The notes below the pieces were generated by a model. The model searched no databases. It was not told the DNA's origin and saw only the letters and a list, made by a program, of their open reading frames with translations. From Fusobacterium sp. SYSU M8D902 (GTDB lineage: Bacteria > Fusobacteriota > Fusobacteriia > Fusobacteriales > Fusobacteriaceae), in contig NZ_JBEFNA010000004.1 in NCBI RefSeq assembly GCF_040199715.1, positions 1-64,000 on the forward strand: a DNA stretch of 64,000 nt. The letters run 5' to 3'. The position numbers and the translations under genes were made by a program. The first letter of the stretch is position 1. Every line of letters starts with the position of its first letter. This document shows, in pieces, positions 1-8,191 of the stretch.

Positions 1-1
1 A

Positions 2-79
2 TGGTGCCTAGAAATGGATTCGAACCATCGACCGTACGGGTATGAACCGTATGCTCTAGCCAACTGAGCTATCTAGGCA
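2..79 (-). tRNA. tRNA-Met (CAT anticodon)
   Basis: Cloverleaf read on the minus strand. The 7-bp acceptor stem TGCCTAG pairs with CTAGGCA, the CCA end is encoded, the T-arm contains GGTTCGAATCC and the anticodon loop reads TTCATAC. The acceptor stem is fully paired, which favours the elongator rather than the initiator species. It lies downstream of the oxidative-stress operon, beyond a strong terminator. Confidence 0.95.
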
Positions 80-154
80 TATGTAATTCTTATTACACTA
101 ATATGATACACTATTTTAAAAATAATGTCAAGTTTTTTTTGAAAAAATTTTAAA

Positions 155-184
155 AAAAGAACACGTTCAAAAACGTGTTCTTTT
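155..184 (-). terminator. Rho-independent terminator of the perR operon
   Basis: Perfect 13-bp stem (AAAAGAACACGTT) with a 4-nt loop. On the minus strand it is followed by a U-rich tract. It sits 18 bp past the rubredoxin stop codon and separates the operon from tRNA-Met. Confidence 0.85.
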
Positions 185-201
185 AAAAAACATTTTTCAT
201 T

Positions 202-360
202 TTACTCTGCTTCGAATTCATCTTTTCCAACACTGCAAAGTGGGCATAACCAATCCTCAGGTACATCTTCCCAAGCAGTTCCTGGAGCTATTCCATTATC
301 TACATCTCCTACAGCAGGATCATACTCATATCCACAAACTTTACATACATATTTTTTCAT
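202..360 (-). CDS. Rubredoxin
   Basis: A 52-residue protein beginning [15 protein letters not shown]. Two CxxCG/CxxC pairs (CKVCG near residue 6 and CPLCS near residue 39) form the single-iron centre. The invariant core [18 protein letters not shown] is present. It is a cytoplasmic one-electron carrier. In anaerobes it reduces superoxide reductase or rubrerythrin, and the neighbouring superoxide reductase is the obvious partner. The start has an AGGAGG-type site upstream. The gene is last in the perR operon and is followed directly by the terminator. Family identity is certain; the electron partner is inferred from position. Confidence 0.95.
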   Translation of the reverse strand: MKKYVCKVCGYEYDPAVGDVDNGIAPGTAWEDVPEDWLCPLCSVGKDEFEAE

Positions 361-398
361 ATTAAATTTCCTCCTTAAATTACTCTTTATTTTAATTT

Positions 399-782
399 TT
401 ATTTTTTATCTGTCCATACACCATGAATATTACAATACTCTCTAGCTACAACTTTCTCTCCCTTTGGTACTTCAAAGAAAGCTTCTGGTTCCATTCCTGG
501 TTTTAAGTATTTTCTATAAAGATACTCTCCATCTACCTCTATCTCAATAAACTCTATATAGTGAGCATCTAACATAGGATGTTTTGCCTCTTTACCAACT
601 TTTACTAAATAACCATTATCTTTCTCTTCAACAAATGGAACATGTTTTTCAACTGTTGCATCTTCAGATTTTAATTGTACTATTTCAACTCCAGCAGGTA
701 GTCCATTGCAACTATCTTTTCCTAAAGCTACTAATTGAGCTAAAGCTCCACACTCAAATTTAATAAAATCATTTTTTGTCAT
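399..782 (-). CDS. Superoxide reductase (neelaredoxin/desulfoferrodoxin family)
   Basis: A 127-residue protein that reduces superoxide to peroxide without making oxygen, using a mononuclear Fe(His4-Cys) site. The ligands are visible: H47 in EKHVPF, H68 in HPML, H74 in AHYI, and C117 and H120 in CNIHG. The N-terminal 35 residues look like a worn desulforedoxin domain. Only C11 and C25 remain, so the second rubredoxin-like iron is absent and this should be a one-iron enzyme. It sits between perR and rubredoxin, which fits an operon that senses peroxide, removes superoxide and supplies the electrons. Confidence 0.93.
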   Translation of the reverse strand: MTKNDFIKFECGALAQLVALGKDSCNGLPAGVEIVQLKSEDATVEKHVPFVEEKDNGYLVKVGKEAKHPMLDAHYIEFIEIEVDGEYLYRKYLKPGMEPEAFFEVPKGEKVVAREYCNIHGVWTDKK

Positions 783-812
783 AAAGCATACCTCCCTAAA
801 AAATGAAACTAT

Positions 813-1235
813 CTATATTTTAGTATTCGCACAATCTTTACAAATTCCTTTAAAATAATAGTGTTGCTCCTTTATATCGAACTCTCGTAACTCTTTTTCT
901 TCTATTAACTCTTTGGCTATGTTCACATCAAATATTTTTCCACATTTTTCACATTTAAAATGCCCGTGAACATCCATTATACTATCATATCTAGTCTCAT
1001 TCTCTTCAATTACGATTACATTAACTATTTTTTTCTCTGTAAAAAGATTTAGTGTATTATAGACAGTGGTCTTAGATAACGTAGGAATCTCTGAACATAG
1101 AGCTTTATATATCATATCTACTGTTGGATGATTTCTATTCTCTACTAAATATTGGAATATTCTTATTCTCTGATACGAAGGCTTTATTCCACTATTTTTT
1201 AAGTATTCTCCTACATTTTCAATATGAGTCTCCAT
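813..1235 (-). CDS. perR: Peroxide-responsive Fur-family repressor PerR
   Basis: A 140-residue Fur-family regulator. The winged helix covers about residues 1-85, with the recognition helix around LSKTTVYNTL. The dimerisation half carries HGHFKCEKCGKIFD and a second CKDC pair near the C terminus, the two CxxC motifs of the structural zinc site. RYDSIMDVHGH matches the PerR regulatory metal region, whose histidines are oxidised by peroxide. The PerR assignment rather than Fur or Zur rests on this motif and on co-transcription with superoxide reductase and rubredoxin. A PerR-box-like sequence in its own promoter suggests autoregulation. Confidence 0.85.
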   Translation of the reverse strand: METHIENVGEYLKNSGIKPSYQRIRIFQYLVENRNHPTVDMIYKALCSEIPTLSKTTVYNTLNLFTEKKIVNVIVIEENETRYDSIMDVHGHFKCEKCGKIFDVNIAKELIEEKELREFDIKEQHYYFKGICKDCANTKI

Positions 1236-1276
1236 CTTAACACCCCCAATCTATAAAAATAAAATGAATTTTAAAT

Positions 1277-1326
1277 TTGTAATCATTCTATATTTATATG
1301 GTACACTATTTTACAACTAATGTCAA
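1277..1326 (-). promoter_or_regulatory. perR promoter with candidate PerR box
   Basis: On the minus strand TTGACA (1321-1326) and TACCAT (1298-1303) are 17 bp apart. Just downstream, at 1277-1291, TTGTAATCATTCTAT agrees with the PerR consensus TTATAATNATTATAA at 11 of 14 defined positions and would cover the transcription start. A strong GGGGGTG ribosome site precedes the perR ATG. Confidence 0.65.
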
Positions 1327-1337
1327 GTGTTTTCAGA

Positions 1338-1787
1338 TTAAATTATGACTTTTTTCATCAAGTATCTATGAACCCCTTTTCCATACTCATTTTCTTGGTA
1401 TTCTTCAATCTTAAAACCAAGCTTTTTATACATATCTATGGCTATCTCATTTTGAGGATCAACAGTTAATGAGATCTCCTCATAACCATTTGCCACAAGA
1501 TATTTTTCACTCTCCTGCATTATTTTTTTTGCCCAACCTTGATGTCTATACTTTTTTCTTGTTGAAAGTCCATATAGGAATACCTCTCTCTTGTCCATAA
1601 CTTGCATATATTCAGCTATACTGACAATCTCTCCAGCCTCTTCCCAGATAAACACCTTTCCATACCTTATGAGAGCCTTCAATATCCAAAGATCTACATT
1701 TCCATTCCCTTCAAATGCTTCCTCTTCTATCTCAACTATCTTATTTAGCATCTCTAGATCTACATCTTTCAACTCTTTAAGTTTCAT
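1338..1787 (-). CDS. GNAT-family N-acetyltransferase
   Basis: A 149-residue GNAT acetyltransferase. The acetyl-CoA loop is in the segment YRHQGWAKKIMQESEKYL (an R-x-x-G-x-A/G form), followed by the EISLTVDPQNEIAIDMYKKLGF strand-helix that closes the fold. The substrate cannot be read from the sequence. I start at the ATG preceded by GAGGGGTG at 7 nt; a TTG five codons upstream would overlap the truA stop. It lies directly after truA and is probably co-transcribed. Confidence 0.85.
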   Translation of the reverse strand: MKLKELKDVDLEMLNKIVEIEEEAFEGNGNVDLWILKALIRYGKVFIWEEAGEIVSIAEYMQVMDKREVFLYGLSTRKKYRHQGWAKKIMQESEKYLVANGYEEISLTVDPQNEIAIDMYKKLGFKIEEYQENEYGKGVHRYLMKKVII

Positions 1788-1798
1788 CTCTTCACCCC

Positions 1799-2530
1799 TC
1801 AATAATTCACCTTAGAAAGATAGAGTCCATTTGGCTCTGCCACCTTCCTTATAAATTTTTTATTAGGATTTTCCAACATCTCTCTCAGATAACTCTCATC
1901 TCTAACTCCAAAATACACATCTAAAGCAGTTCCAATTATTATTCTAATCTGTGATTTTAAAAATGAACTCCCTAAAATATCAACAGCTATCCTCGAACTA
2001 TCCAATTTTTTTACATCTATACTGTATATCTCTCTCACTGATGTCTTGCTTCCACAATCACTCAATCTAAAATTGTTAAAATCATGTATTCCAATTAGAG
2101 GTTCCATTACACTAGCAAATCTCTTGGTATCTATCTCCCTATTTATATAGGTCTCATACCTACTTTTAAAAGGATCTCTCTCCCAAGATAGAATATATCT
2201 ATACCCTCTACTCTTGGCATCAAATCTAGAGTTAAACTCCTCTTCAACCTCCTCTATATCCAGTAGCTCTATATCTAGAGGTAAACCTCTGTTTAATACA
2301 TATTTTAATTTCTCTAAAGGTATGGTAGAGTCAGTATGAAAATTGGAAACCTGTATAAGAGCGTGAACTCCTCTATCTGTTCTCCCAGAAGAGATCATAT
2401 CTATATTAGTTTTCAATACCACATTGAGTAATTTCTCTATCTCACCTTGGACAGTTCTCTTCTCTGGTTGTCTTTGAAAGCCATAAAACATACTGCCATC
2501 ATATCTATATGTTATCTTTATATTTCTCAT
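1799..2530 (-). CDS. truA: tRNA pseudouridine synthase A
   Basis: A 243-residue TruA, which converts uridines 38-40 of the tRNA anticodon stem to pseudouridine. The catalytic aspartate lies in SSGRTDRGVHA, and the N-terminal strand YRYDGSMFYGFQRQPEKRTVQ is typical of the family. A longer reading frame starts 15 codons upstream but would run into the tRNA-operon terminator. The ATG used here has an AGAGGAA site and begins MRNIKITY, as TruA proteins do. It lies just downstream of the six-tRNA operon, so some read-through transcription is likely. Confidence 0.93.
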   Translation of the reverse strand: MRNIKITYRYDGSMFYGFQRQPEKRTVQGEIEKLLNVVLKTNIDMISSGRTDRGVHALIQVSNFHTDSTIPLEKLKYVLNRGLPLDIELLDIEEVEEEFNSRFDAKSRGYRYILSWERDPFKSRYETYINREIDTKRFASVMEPLIGIHDFNNFRLSDCGSKTSVREIYSIDVKKLDSSRIAVDILGSSFLKSQIRIIIGTALDVYFGVRDESYLREMLENPNKKFIRKVAEPNGLYLSKVNY

Positions 2531-2564
2531 ACTTTTCCTCTTATACTTAGAATAAAATAAAAAA

Positions 2565-2586
2565 AAGAGATTCACTAGAATCTCTT
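2565..2586 (-). terminator. Terminator of the tRNA operon
   Basis: Perfect 9-bp stem AAGAGATTC with a 4-nt loop, followed on the minus strand by eight U. It separates the tRNA operon from truA. Confidence 0.85.
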
Positions 2587-2596
2587 ACTAACTAAT

Positions 2597-2682
2597 TGGT
2601 GCGAAGAGAGAGACTTGAACTCTCACGTCTGGGACACTAGATCCTAAGTCTAGCGCGTCTGCCAATTCCGCCATCCTCGCAC
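2597..2682 (-). tRNA. tRNA-Leu (TAG)
   Basis: Class II tRNA with a long variable arm. The anticodon loop is CTTAGGA, the acceptor begins GTGCGAG, and CCA is encoded. It is last of the six genes in the minus-strand tRNA operon. Confidence 0.95.
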
Positions 2683-2685
2683 GAA

Positions 2686-2762
2686 TGGTGCGTCATACAG
2701 GATTTGAACCTGTGGCAACACGATTAAAAGTCGTGTGCTCTACCAGCTGAGCTAATGACGCA
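2686..2762 (-). tRNA. tRNA-Lys (TTT)
   Basis: Cloverleaf with acceptor TGCGTCA pairing with TGACGCA, anticodon loop CTTTTAA, T-arm AGGTTCAAATCCT and encoded CCA. It lies 3 bp upstream of tRNA-Leu. Confidence 0.95.
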
Positions 2763-2778
2763 TCTTATTAAGTTTTAA

Positions 2779-2855
2779 TGGGGTGATCGACGAGGCTCGA
2801 ACTCGCGACAACCAGTGCCACAAACTGGCGCTCTACCAACTGAACTACGATCACC
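2779..2855 (-). tRNA. tRNA-His (GTG)
   Basis: The anticodon loop is TTGTGGC. The acceptor GTGATCG pairs with CGATCAC, followed by discriminator C73 and CCA. The extra 5' G (G-1) opposite C73, the hallmark of tRNA-His, is encoded. Confidence 0.95.
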
Positions 2856-2883
2856 ATATGAATCTTTTTGCCTGTTATATAAG

Positions 2884-2960
<77 letters not shown>

Positions 2961-2966
2961 ATTAAT

Positions 2967-3042
<76 letters not shown>

Positions 3043-3050
3043 AGATTTAA

Positions 3051-3127
3051 TGGTCGGAATAGCAAGATTCGAACTTGCGGCCCCCTGCTCCCAAGGCAGA
3101 TGCGCTACCGGACTGCGCTATATTCCG
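3051..3127 (-). tRNA. tRNA-Pro (TGG)
   Basis: The anticodon loop is CTTGGGA. The acceptor CGGAATA pairs with TATTCCG, and CCA is encoded. It is first of six genes in the order Pro-Gly-Arg-His-Lys-Leu. Confidence 0.95.
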
Positions 3128-3152
3128 ACGCCTTTCTCTCAAGACAAGAATA

Positions 3153-3181
3153 ATTATATCACTTATAATAAAAAGTGTCAA
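3153..3181 (-). promoter_or_regulatory. Promoter of the six-tRNA operon
   Basis: Perfect consensus TTGACA (3176-3181) and TATAAT (3153-3158) with a 17-bp spacer, about 25 bp ahead of tRNA-Pro. This is as strong as a sigma-70 promoter gets and suits stable RNA. Confidence 0.9.
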
Positions 3182-3278
3182 CACTTTTTTTAAAAAATTT
3201 TTATTTTTTTTTGAACATTAAATTAACCCTTGTTTTTATTGACTTTCTTTATAGTGCTTTTTATTTTTTTAACTTATT

Positions 3279-3308
3279 TTTACATTTTTTGCTTTTTTGT
3301 TATATAAT
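3279..3308 (+). promoter_or_regulatory. Promoter of the OmpA-family lipoprotein gene
   Basis: TTTACA and TATAAT separated by 18 bp, followed by a GGGAGGT ribosome site 7 nt before the ATG. It diverges from the tRNA promoter. Confidence 0.65.
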
Positions 3309-3346
3309 ATATTAAGAAATTTTTTTACAAAAGGGAGGTAATTTTT

Positions 3347-4000
3347 ATGAAAAATACTAAAAAAATTGTTTCAACACTACTTTTAGGACTTACTATGGTT
3401 GGATGTACATCTTCTCCATATATGGATGAAACTGGATCAGTCAATAAAAAAACTTCTGGAACAGCTGGAGGAGCTGCTGCTGGAGCTCTTATAGGACAGC
3501 TTATTGGTAAAGACACAAAAGGAACTCTTATAGGTGCTGGAATTGGTGCTCTTGCTGGACTTGGTTGGGGAGCATACAGAGATCACCAAGAGAAAGAACT
3601 TAGAGAAAAACTTAAAAATACTGAAGTTGAAGTTAATAGAGAGGGAGAAAATCTTAACCTTTATCTACCAGGTGGGGTAACATTTGCTACTAACAGTGCT
3701 AATATAGCTTCAAACTTCTACAGTCCACTTAGCTCTATTGCATCTGTACTAGTTCAATACCCTGAAACTAGAGTTATAGTTAATGGATATACAGATAACA
3801 CAGGATCTCCTAGTTACAACCTTGATCTATCTCAAAGAAGAGCTGCTAGTGTTAAAAACTACTTCATCTCTCAAGGTGTAGCTGCATATAGAATCACATC
3901 TGTAGGACATGGTATAAATAATCCTAGAGCTACTAACAGCACTGCTGCTGGAAGAGCTGAAAATAGAAGAGTAGAGATTCAAATTTTACCTTTAAACTAA
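3347..4000 (+). CDS. OmpA-family outer-membrane lipoprotein
   Basis: A 217-residue lipoprotein. The signal peptide ends in a lipobox (LTMVGC, Cys20). It is followed by a glycine-zipper segment, about residues 40-75 (GGAAAGALIGQLIG and LIGAGIGALAGLG), that inserts in or bridges membranes. The C-terminal OmpA domain, about residues 105-215, contains NGYTDNTG and the LSQRRAASVKNYF helix that bind peptidoglycan. The layout matches YiaD-type proteins that tether the outer membrane to the wall. It is a monocistronic gene with its own promoter and terminator. The binding role comes from the family, not from this sequence. Confidence 0.92.
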   Translation: MKNTKKIVSTLLLGLTMVGCTSSPYMDETGSVNKKTSGTAGGAAAGALIGQLIGKDTKGTLIGAGIGALAGLGWGAYRDHQEKELREKLKNTEVEVNREGENLNLYLPGGVTFATNSANIASNFYSPLSSIASVLVQYPETRVIVNGYTDNTGSPSYNLDLSQRRAASVKNYFISQGVAAYRITSVGHGINNPRATNSTAAGRAENRRVEIQILPLN

Positions 4001-4022
4001 AAAATGAATAAATAAAAAACTT

Positions 4023-4068
4023 AGGTATATTAAACTTTTTATCTTTATTTTAGTTTAATATACCTTTT
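4023..4068. terminator. Bidirectional terminator between the convergent OmpA and YheO-type genes
   Basis: Perfect 14-bp stem AGGTATATTAAACT with a 15-nt loop. A U tract follows on the plus strand and A-rich sequence precedes it, so it can serve both convergent genes. Confidence 0.85.
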
Positions 4069-4080
4069 TAACATAATTTT

Positions 4081-4755
4081 TTATTTTCCATTTTTCTCAA
4101 AATTTCTGATATGCAAATACACTGTATTTTTAGAAATATTTAACTGTTCTGCAACCTTTATTACTGAATCTTTTAAATTAAAAATTCCATTTTCATATAA
4201 TTTATATATAATATATTTATTTTTATTAGAAGTTAAAATCTCTTTATTCGCAAAAACCTCTTTTCTTATTTCATTTAAAGTATCATAAAGTAAATCATCT
4301 ATACTTTCCGTAAAATTTTCTTGAACTTCTGGAATAACATTCTCAGTGTCTTCAATACATGTAAATTTTTTTATCAAAGCATCTAATGTAATATCAGTAT
4401 AATAATTTATACATAAAAGAGCTATTATTCTAGAATTTTCTCCTAATATTGGAATAGTACATGATCGGAGTTTTGCTCCTGTTTTTGATTTATTAAAATA
4501 AGTAATTGATTTTATTTGATCTAAATCTTGTATTTTTGATAGCATAGATAAAGCAAAGTTAGTTATAGGAGCTCCTGATTTTCTATTAGAATAATGTCCA
4601 TTGTATATTTTAACTACAGAACTATCTAAGTTTTCTAAACTATGCAAAATAATTTCATACCCCTCCCCCAAATACATTCCTAAATCATTTACTAATCTAG
4701 AATACGACTCTAATATTAATTTATCTATTTGTGTTAATTGTAAATATGTAGACAT
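4081..4755 (-). CDS. YheO/DauR-type transcriptional regulator (PAS-like plus HTH)
   Basis: A 224-residue regulator with the two-part build of the YheO family. The N-terminal PAS-like sensing domain, about residues 15-125, has the typical phrases HSLENLDSSVVKIYNGHYSN and GAPITNFAL. The C-terminal HTH, about residues 195-222, contains VAEQLNISKNTVYLHIRNFE. It is transcribed away from the NhaC/PatB-like/RidA operon across a 350-bp intergenic region, so it is probably that operon's regulator. DauR of Pseudomonas, in the same family, responds to an amino-acid catabolite. The effector here is unknown. Confidence 0.8.
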   Translation of the reverse strand: MSTYLQLTQIDKLILESYSRLVNDLGMYLGEGYEIILHSLENLDSSVVKIYNGHYSNRKSGAPITNFALSMLSKIQDLDQIKSITYFNKSKTGAKLRSCTIPILGENSRIIALLCINYYTDITLDALIKKFTCIEDTENVIPEVQENFTESIDDLLYDTLNEIRKEVFANKEILTSNKNKYIIYKLYENGIFNLKDSVIKVAEQLNISKNTVYLHIRNFEKNGK

Positions 4756-4897
4756 AGTAAACCTCCTTTCTTCCTAAGAATAATTATATATAAATTTAAA
4801 AAAATATGCAAGAATAATAAAAAAAAATTTATCAGATAAAATTTTATATATTGAATAAAATATTTTTTATTTAATAAAAAAAATACTAGCATTTATT

Positions 4898-4926
4898 TTG
4901 AAATTATGTTATTATTAAAATATAAT
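4898..4926 (+). promoter_or_regulatory. Promoter of the nhaC-patB-ridA operon
   Basis: TTGAAA and TATAAT with exactly 17 bp between. Transcription would begin near 4933, giving an untranslated leader of about 175 nt before the transporter gene. The rest of the 350-bp intergenic region holds the leader elements listed separately. The 4756-4890 part is A/T-rich and shows no clear structure. Confidence 0.65.
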
Positions 4927-4970
4927 AACAATTTGCTATAAAAACAAACAAATAAATTATTTTTTAAACT

Positions 4971-4997
4971 AGGAGGTTGGTAATTTAAATGATTTAA
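4971..4997 (+). promoter_or_regulatory. Stand-alone Shine-Dalgarno site followed by a two-codon ORF
   Basis: A full AGGAGG lies in the leader about 130 nt ahead of the real start codon. Downstream, ATG ATT TAA at 4989-4997 forms a minimal Met-Ile reading frame. No long frame uses this site. It resembles stabilising leader SD sites known from Bacillus (STAB-SD), or a regulatory mini-ORF. This is an inference from sequence only. Confidence 0.4.
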
Positions 4998-5027
4998 AAT
5001 AACATTGTATTTTTATCTACAGTTTTG

Positions 5028-5061
5028 ATTACTCAATATTTTTTGTAATCTATTGAATAAT
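5028..5061 (+). repeat. Leader hairpin upstream of nhaC
   Basis: ATTACTCAATA pairs with TATTGAATAAT (10 of 11) around a 12-nt loop, 45 bp before the start codon. It has no following U run, so it is not an obvious terminator. It may be an operator or mRNA structure. Confidence 0.35.
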
Positions 5062-5106
5062 CTATTATATTTTTACTATTGTTAATAAAATAATTTTGGA
5101 GGGAAA

Positions 5107-6507
5107 ATGGAAAAAACAATAAGAAAACCAAATGTATTTGAAGCTTTTTCAACTGTAATTTTACTAATTGGATTAATAATCTTTTCTGTAAAAACAAATA
5201 CTAGTAGTGTTCCAATGCTAGTAATTGCAACAAGTTGGTGTATGATAATTGGAAATAAATGTGGTTACACTTGGAACAATTTAATGGAAGCAATTCTTGA
5301 AAGATTAGGAAATTTAATGGAAGTTATCTTAATAATCTTTTCAATAGGTATATTTATAGCATCTATGATGTATTCTGGTACTATTCCTACATTAATATAT
5401 TATTTAGTTGAGGTTATTAATCCTAATTTTATGATAGTTTTATCTTTTGTCATAACTGGATTAGTAGCTATGATTATAGGTACTTCTTGGGGAACTGCCG
5501 GAACTATAGGTATTGTTATGGTTTCTATTGCTTCAAGTATGGGAGTATCATTACCTATGGTAGCTGGAGCAGTTATTTCTGGAGCACATGTAGGTCAAAT
5601 ATTATCTCCAATGAGTGATACAACTAATGTTGCTGCTAACCTAGCTAATACTGATGTAATGACTATGATAAAAAGAATGTCATTCTACTCTATTCCAGTT
5701 GTAATTTTTTCAATTGTTGTTTATACAATATTAGGTTTTATTGGTGGAGCTGGACAAGCTGATTTAGCTACAAGTACTGCTATTAGAGCTGAAATTTCAA
5801 GTGTTTTTAATACAAATCCGCTTGTTATTTTACCAATGATCTTAGTTTTCTTTTTAACTTTTAGAAAAAAACCAATTATTTTTACTCTTATTGTTTCTTC
5901 TTTAATAGCAATTATTTTTGGAAAGATATTCAATGGTTATTCTTTAGCAACAGGACTTGACTTTTGGTATTCAGGGTTCAACATAGAAAAAATAACTGGA
6001 TTAGGTGCTGAAAATTATAGTAGTATTTTTCTAAATCTTGTAAATCGTGGTGGAATATTAGGAATGATTAGTTCTGCTATTTTAGCAATTATAGCTACTT
6101 GTTATGGAGCTTTAATGACAAAAATAAAAGCTGTTGATGTTGTTGCAGAAGCTATTTTCTCAAAAGTAACAAGTAGAGTTGGTTTAGTATTTTCATCAAT
6201 ACTTGTTTCTGGGTTAGTAGTTGCTCTAACTACAAGCTCTTATTTAGCAGTTCTTATAGCAAGTGATCTATTTAAAGAAAAATTTCATAAAGAAGGTATG
6301 GATGATAAAGATTTAATTGCTAGTTGTATGCCAGCAAGTTCTCAATTTGTAACATGTGTTCCATGGGTTGATACAGCTATATATCTTGCTTCAATTACTG
6401 GAGTAGCAACAATGAGCTCTCTACCATTTAACTTCTTCTGTTGGGGAAATGCAGTAATGGCTATAATTTTAGCTGTATTTGGAATAGGATTTAAAAAAAG
6501 AGTTTAA
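5107..6507 (+). CDS. NhaC-family Na+/H+ antiporter-like transporter
   Basis: A 466-residue inner-membrane protein with many hydrophobic segments. The NhaC signature is clear in GTSWGTAGTIG (about residue 125) and GAHVGQILSPMSDTTNVAA (about residue 165). Family members exchange Na+ for H+, but several move organic substrates (malate/lactate, amino acids). It heads an operon with a C-S lyase/aminotransferase-like enzyme and RidA, so import or export of the amino-acid substrate or product of that enzyme is a reasonable guess. A GGAGGG site precedes the ATG. Confidence 0.88.
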   Translation: MEKTIRKPNVFEAFSTVILLIGLIIFSVKTNTSSVPMLVIATSWCMIIGNKCGYTWNNLMEAILERLGNLMEVILIIFSIGIFIASMMYSGTIPTLIYYLVEVINPNFMIVLSFVITGLVAMIIGTSWGTAGTIGIVMVSIASSMGVSLPMVAGAVISGAHVGQILSPMSDTTNVAANLANTDVMTMIKRMSFYSIPVVIFSIVVYTILGFIGGAGQADLATSTAIRAEISSVFNTNPLVILPMILVFFLTFRKKPIIFTLIVSSLIAIIFGKIFNGYSLATGLDFWYSGFNIEKITGLGAENYSSIFLNLVNRGGILGMISSAILAIIATCYGALMTKIKAVDVVAEAIFSKVTSRVGLVFSSILVSGLVVALTTSSYLAVLIASDLFKEKFHKEGMDDKDLIASCMPASSQFVTCVPWVDTAIYLASITGVATMSSLPFNFFCWGNAVMAIILAVFGIGFKKRV

Positions 6508-6530
6508 AATAAAATAAGGAGGAATAATTT

Positions 6531-7709
6531 ATGTATAACTTTGATAAACCTTTTAATAGAAGAAATACAAATTGTTGGAAATGGGATGCTGAAGGTAAAA
6601 ATGCAAAATTTGCAATGGGTTGTGCTGATACTGATTTCAGAATTCCTGAGCCTGTTGCTAAAGCACTACATGCTAAAATTGATGAAGGAGCATTAACATA
6701 TATTTGTGATTGTGATAATGTATTTTTAGCTTTAGCTAATTATTGGAAAAGACAGTATGATGTAACTATTGATAAAGACTCTATTTGCAACTGTATAGGA
6801 AGTATGGTTGGTCTAAGAGTTATGCTAGATGCATACACTCATGCTGGTGATGCAATTATAATTCAAACACCTGTATTTAACTACTTTAAAGATACTGCTG
6901 AAAATTACGGTAGAAAAGTTATTGATAATACTATGATATACAACAGAGAAAAAGGAGAATATGAAATCAACTTTGAAGAGCTTGAAGAATTTGCAAAAAA
7001 TCCAAGAGTTAAAATGATGGTAATATGTAATCCAGCAAATCCTACTGGTAAAGTTTATACAAAAGAAGAATTAGAAAAAATTGGAAAAATATGTTGTGAA
7101 AATAATATTATCCTTTTAAGTGATGAAATCCATTCTGATTTCTATTTTAATAATCATAAACATACATCTGTTTTATCATTAAATGATAAGATTAAACAAA
7201 ACTCTATTATGTTAACTGGAACAGGAAAAACTTTCAATATTCATGGCTTTTATACTGCCTTTATAGTAATTCCAAATAATTTCATTCGTACTCAATTTAA
7301 AATTGCATATCAAAATCTTAGATTAGATGTAATTGATATGGGATTAGTTGCTGCTGAAGCTGCTTATAATCATTGTGATGATTATGTTATTGAGATGAGA
7401 AAATACATTGCTAAAAATATAGAGTATGCTACTAATTTCTTTAAAGAAAAAAATATAAAAGTTAAATTAGTTAAACCTAATTCAACATATCTATTATGGT
7501 TAGACTTTTTAGATTGGAATTTGACAAGTGATGAATTAGATAAATTATTTAAAAAATATGGATTAGTACTTACTAGAGGTAGTCTCTTTGGAAAAACTGC
7601 AGATGGTTTTATGAGAATGGATATTGCAACTCAATTAGCTAATGTTACAGGAGCTTTAGAACTTATAGAAACAATATATAATGAAAATATAAAAGGAGAG
7701 AATAAATAA
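6531..7709 (+). CDS. PatB/MalY-type PLP enzyme (cystathionine beta-lyase or aminotransferase)
   Basis: A 392-residue fold-type I PLP enzyme. Landmarks are [10 protein letters not shown] near residue 167 (Asn for the PLP ring), [11 protein letters not shown] near 196 (Asp for the pyridine N), and [10 protein letters not shown] with the Schiff-base lysine K233. Start, length and the HSDF phrase are those of PatB/MalY C-S lyases, which beta-eliminate cystathionine, cysteine or cysteine conjugates. The loop after the lysine reads NIHGFYTAF instead of the usual NIAGLQTS, so the substrate may differ. RidA next door would clear a reactive enamine/imine product. The start has an AAGGAGG site. Confidence 0.85.
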   Translation: MYNFDKPFNRRNTNCWKWDAEGKNAKFAMGCADTDFRIPEPVAKALHAKIDEGALTYICDCDNVFLALANYWKRQYDVTIDKDSICNCIGSMVGLRVMLDAYTHAGDAIIIQTPVFNYFKDTAENYGRKVIDNTMIYNREKGEYEINFEELEEFAKNPRVKMMVICNPANPTGKVYTKEELEKIGKICCENNIILLSDEIHSDFYFNNHKHTSVLSLNDKIKQNSIMLTGTGKTFNIHGFYTAFIVIPNNFIRTQFKIAYQNLRLDVIDMGLVAAEAAYNHCDDYVIEMRKYIAKNIEYATNFFKEKNIKVKLVKPNSTYLLWLDFLDWNLTSDELDKLFKKYGLVLTRGSLFGKTADGFMRMDIATQLANVTGALELIETIYNENIKGENK

Positions 7710-7710
7710 T

Positions 7711-8088
7711 ATGAAAAAAATAATACATACTGATAAGGCACCTGCTGCTTTAGGACCTTATTCTCAAGCTATTGAAATCAATGGAATGCTATTTGTTTCT
7801 GGACAAATTCCTTTTGTTCCTGAAACTATGACTTTAATTTCCGAAGATGTAAAAGAACAAACTAAACAATCTTTAGAAAATATAAAGGCTATAATTGAAT
7901 CTGCTGGTTATTCAATGAGTGATGTAGTAAAAGCAAGTGTATTTATTAAAAATATGAATGATTTTACTGCTATCAACGAAGTATATAACGAATACCTTGG
8001 AGAAGTTAAACCTGCACGAGCATGTGTTGAAGTAGCAAGACTCCCAAAAGATGTCAAAGTTGAAATAGAAGTTATTGCTGTAAAATAA
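7711..8088 (+). CDS. ridA: RidA family enamine/imine deaminase
   Basis: A 125-residue RidA. Family blocks are [18 protein letters not shown] and the C-terminal [19 protein letters not shown], whose first arginine binds the substrate carboxylate. It hydrolyses 2-aminoacrylate and related imines released by PLP enzymes. It starts one base after the PatB-like stop codon, so the two are translationally coupled, which supports a direct clean-up role. It is the last gene of the operon, before a strong terminator. Confidence 0.93.
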   Translation: MKKIIHTDKAPAALGPYSQAIEINGMLFVSGQIPFVPETMTLISEDVKEQTKQSLENIKAIIESAGYSMSDVVKASVFIKNMNDFTAINEVYNEYLGEVKPARACVEVARLPKDVKVEIEVIAVK

Positions 8089-8136
8089 TAGATTTAAGTT
8101 AAATGATATTTTAGATTAATACAGTGCTTGAAACAT

Positions 8137-8187
8137 AAAAAAAGGGGCTATATAAATTAATAATTAATTTGTATAATCCCTTTTTTA
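8137..8187. terminator. Bidirectional terminator after ridA
   Basis: Long near-perfect hairpin. An A-rich arm with GGGGCTATA/TATAATCCC and AAATTAA/TTAATTT pairing is flanked by A7 and T6. It serves ridA on one strand and the AbiEi-like gene on the other. Confidence 0.8.
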
Positions 8188-8191
8188 TTTA

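Noticed and set aside
2531-2575. Longer truA start
   Set aside because: The extra codons fall in the tRNA-operon terminator and are not TruA-like; the internal ATG has a good ribosome site.
4756-5106. Riboswitch in the nhaC leader
   Set aside because: I could not match the leader to any known aptamer; only a simple hairpin and the isolated SD site stand out.
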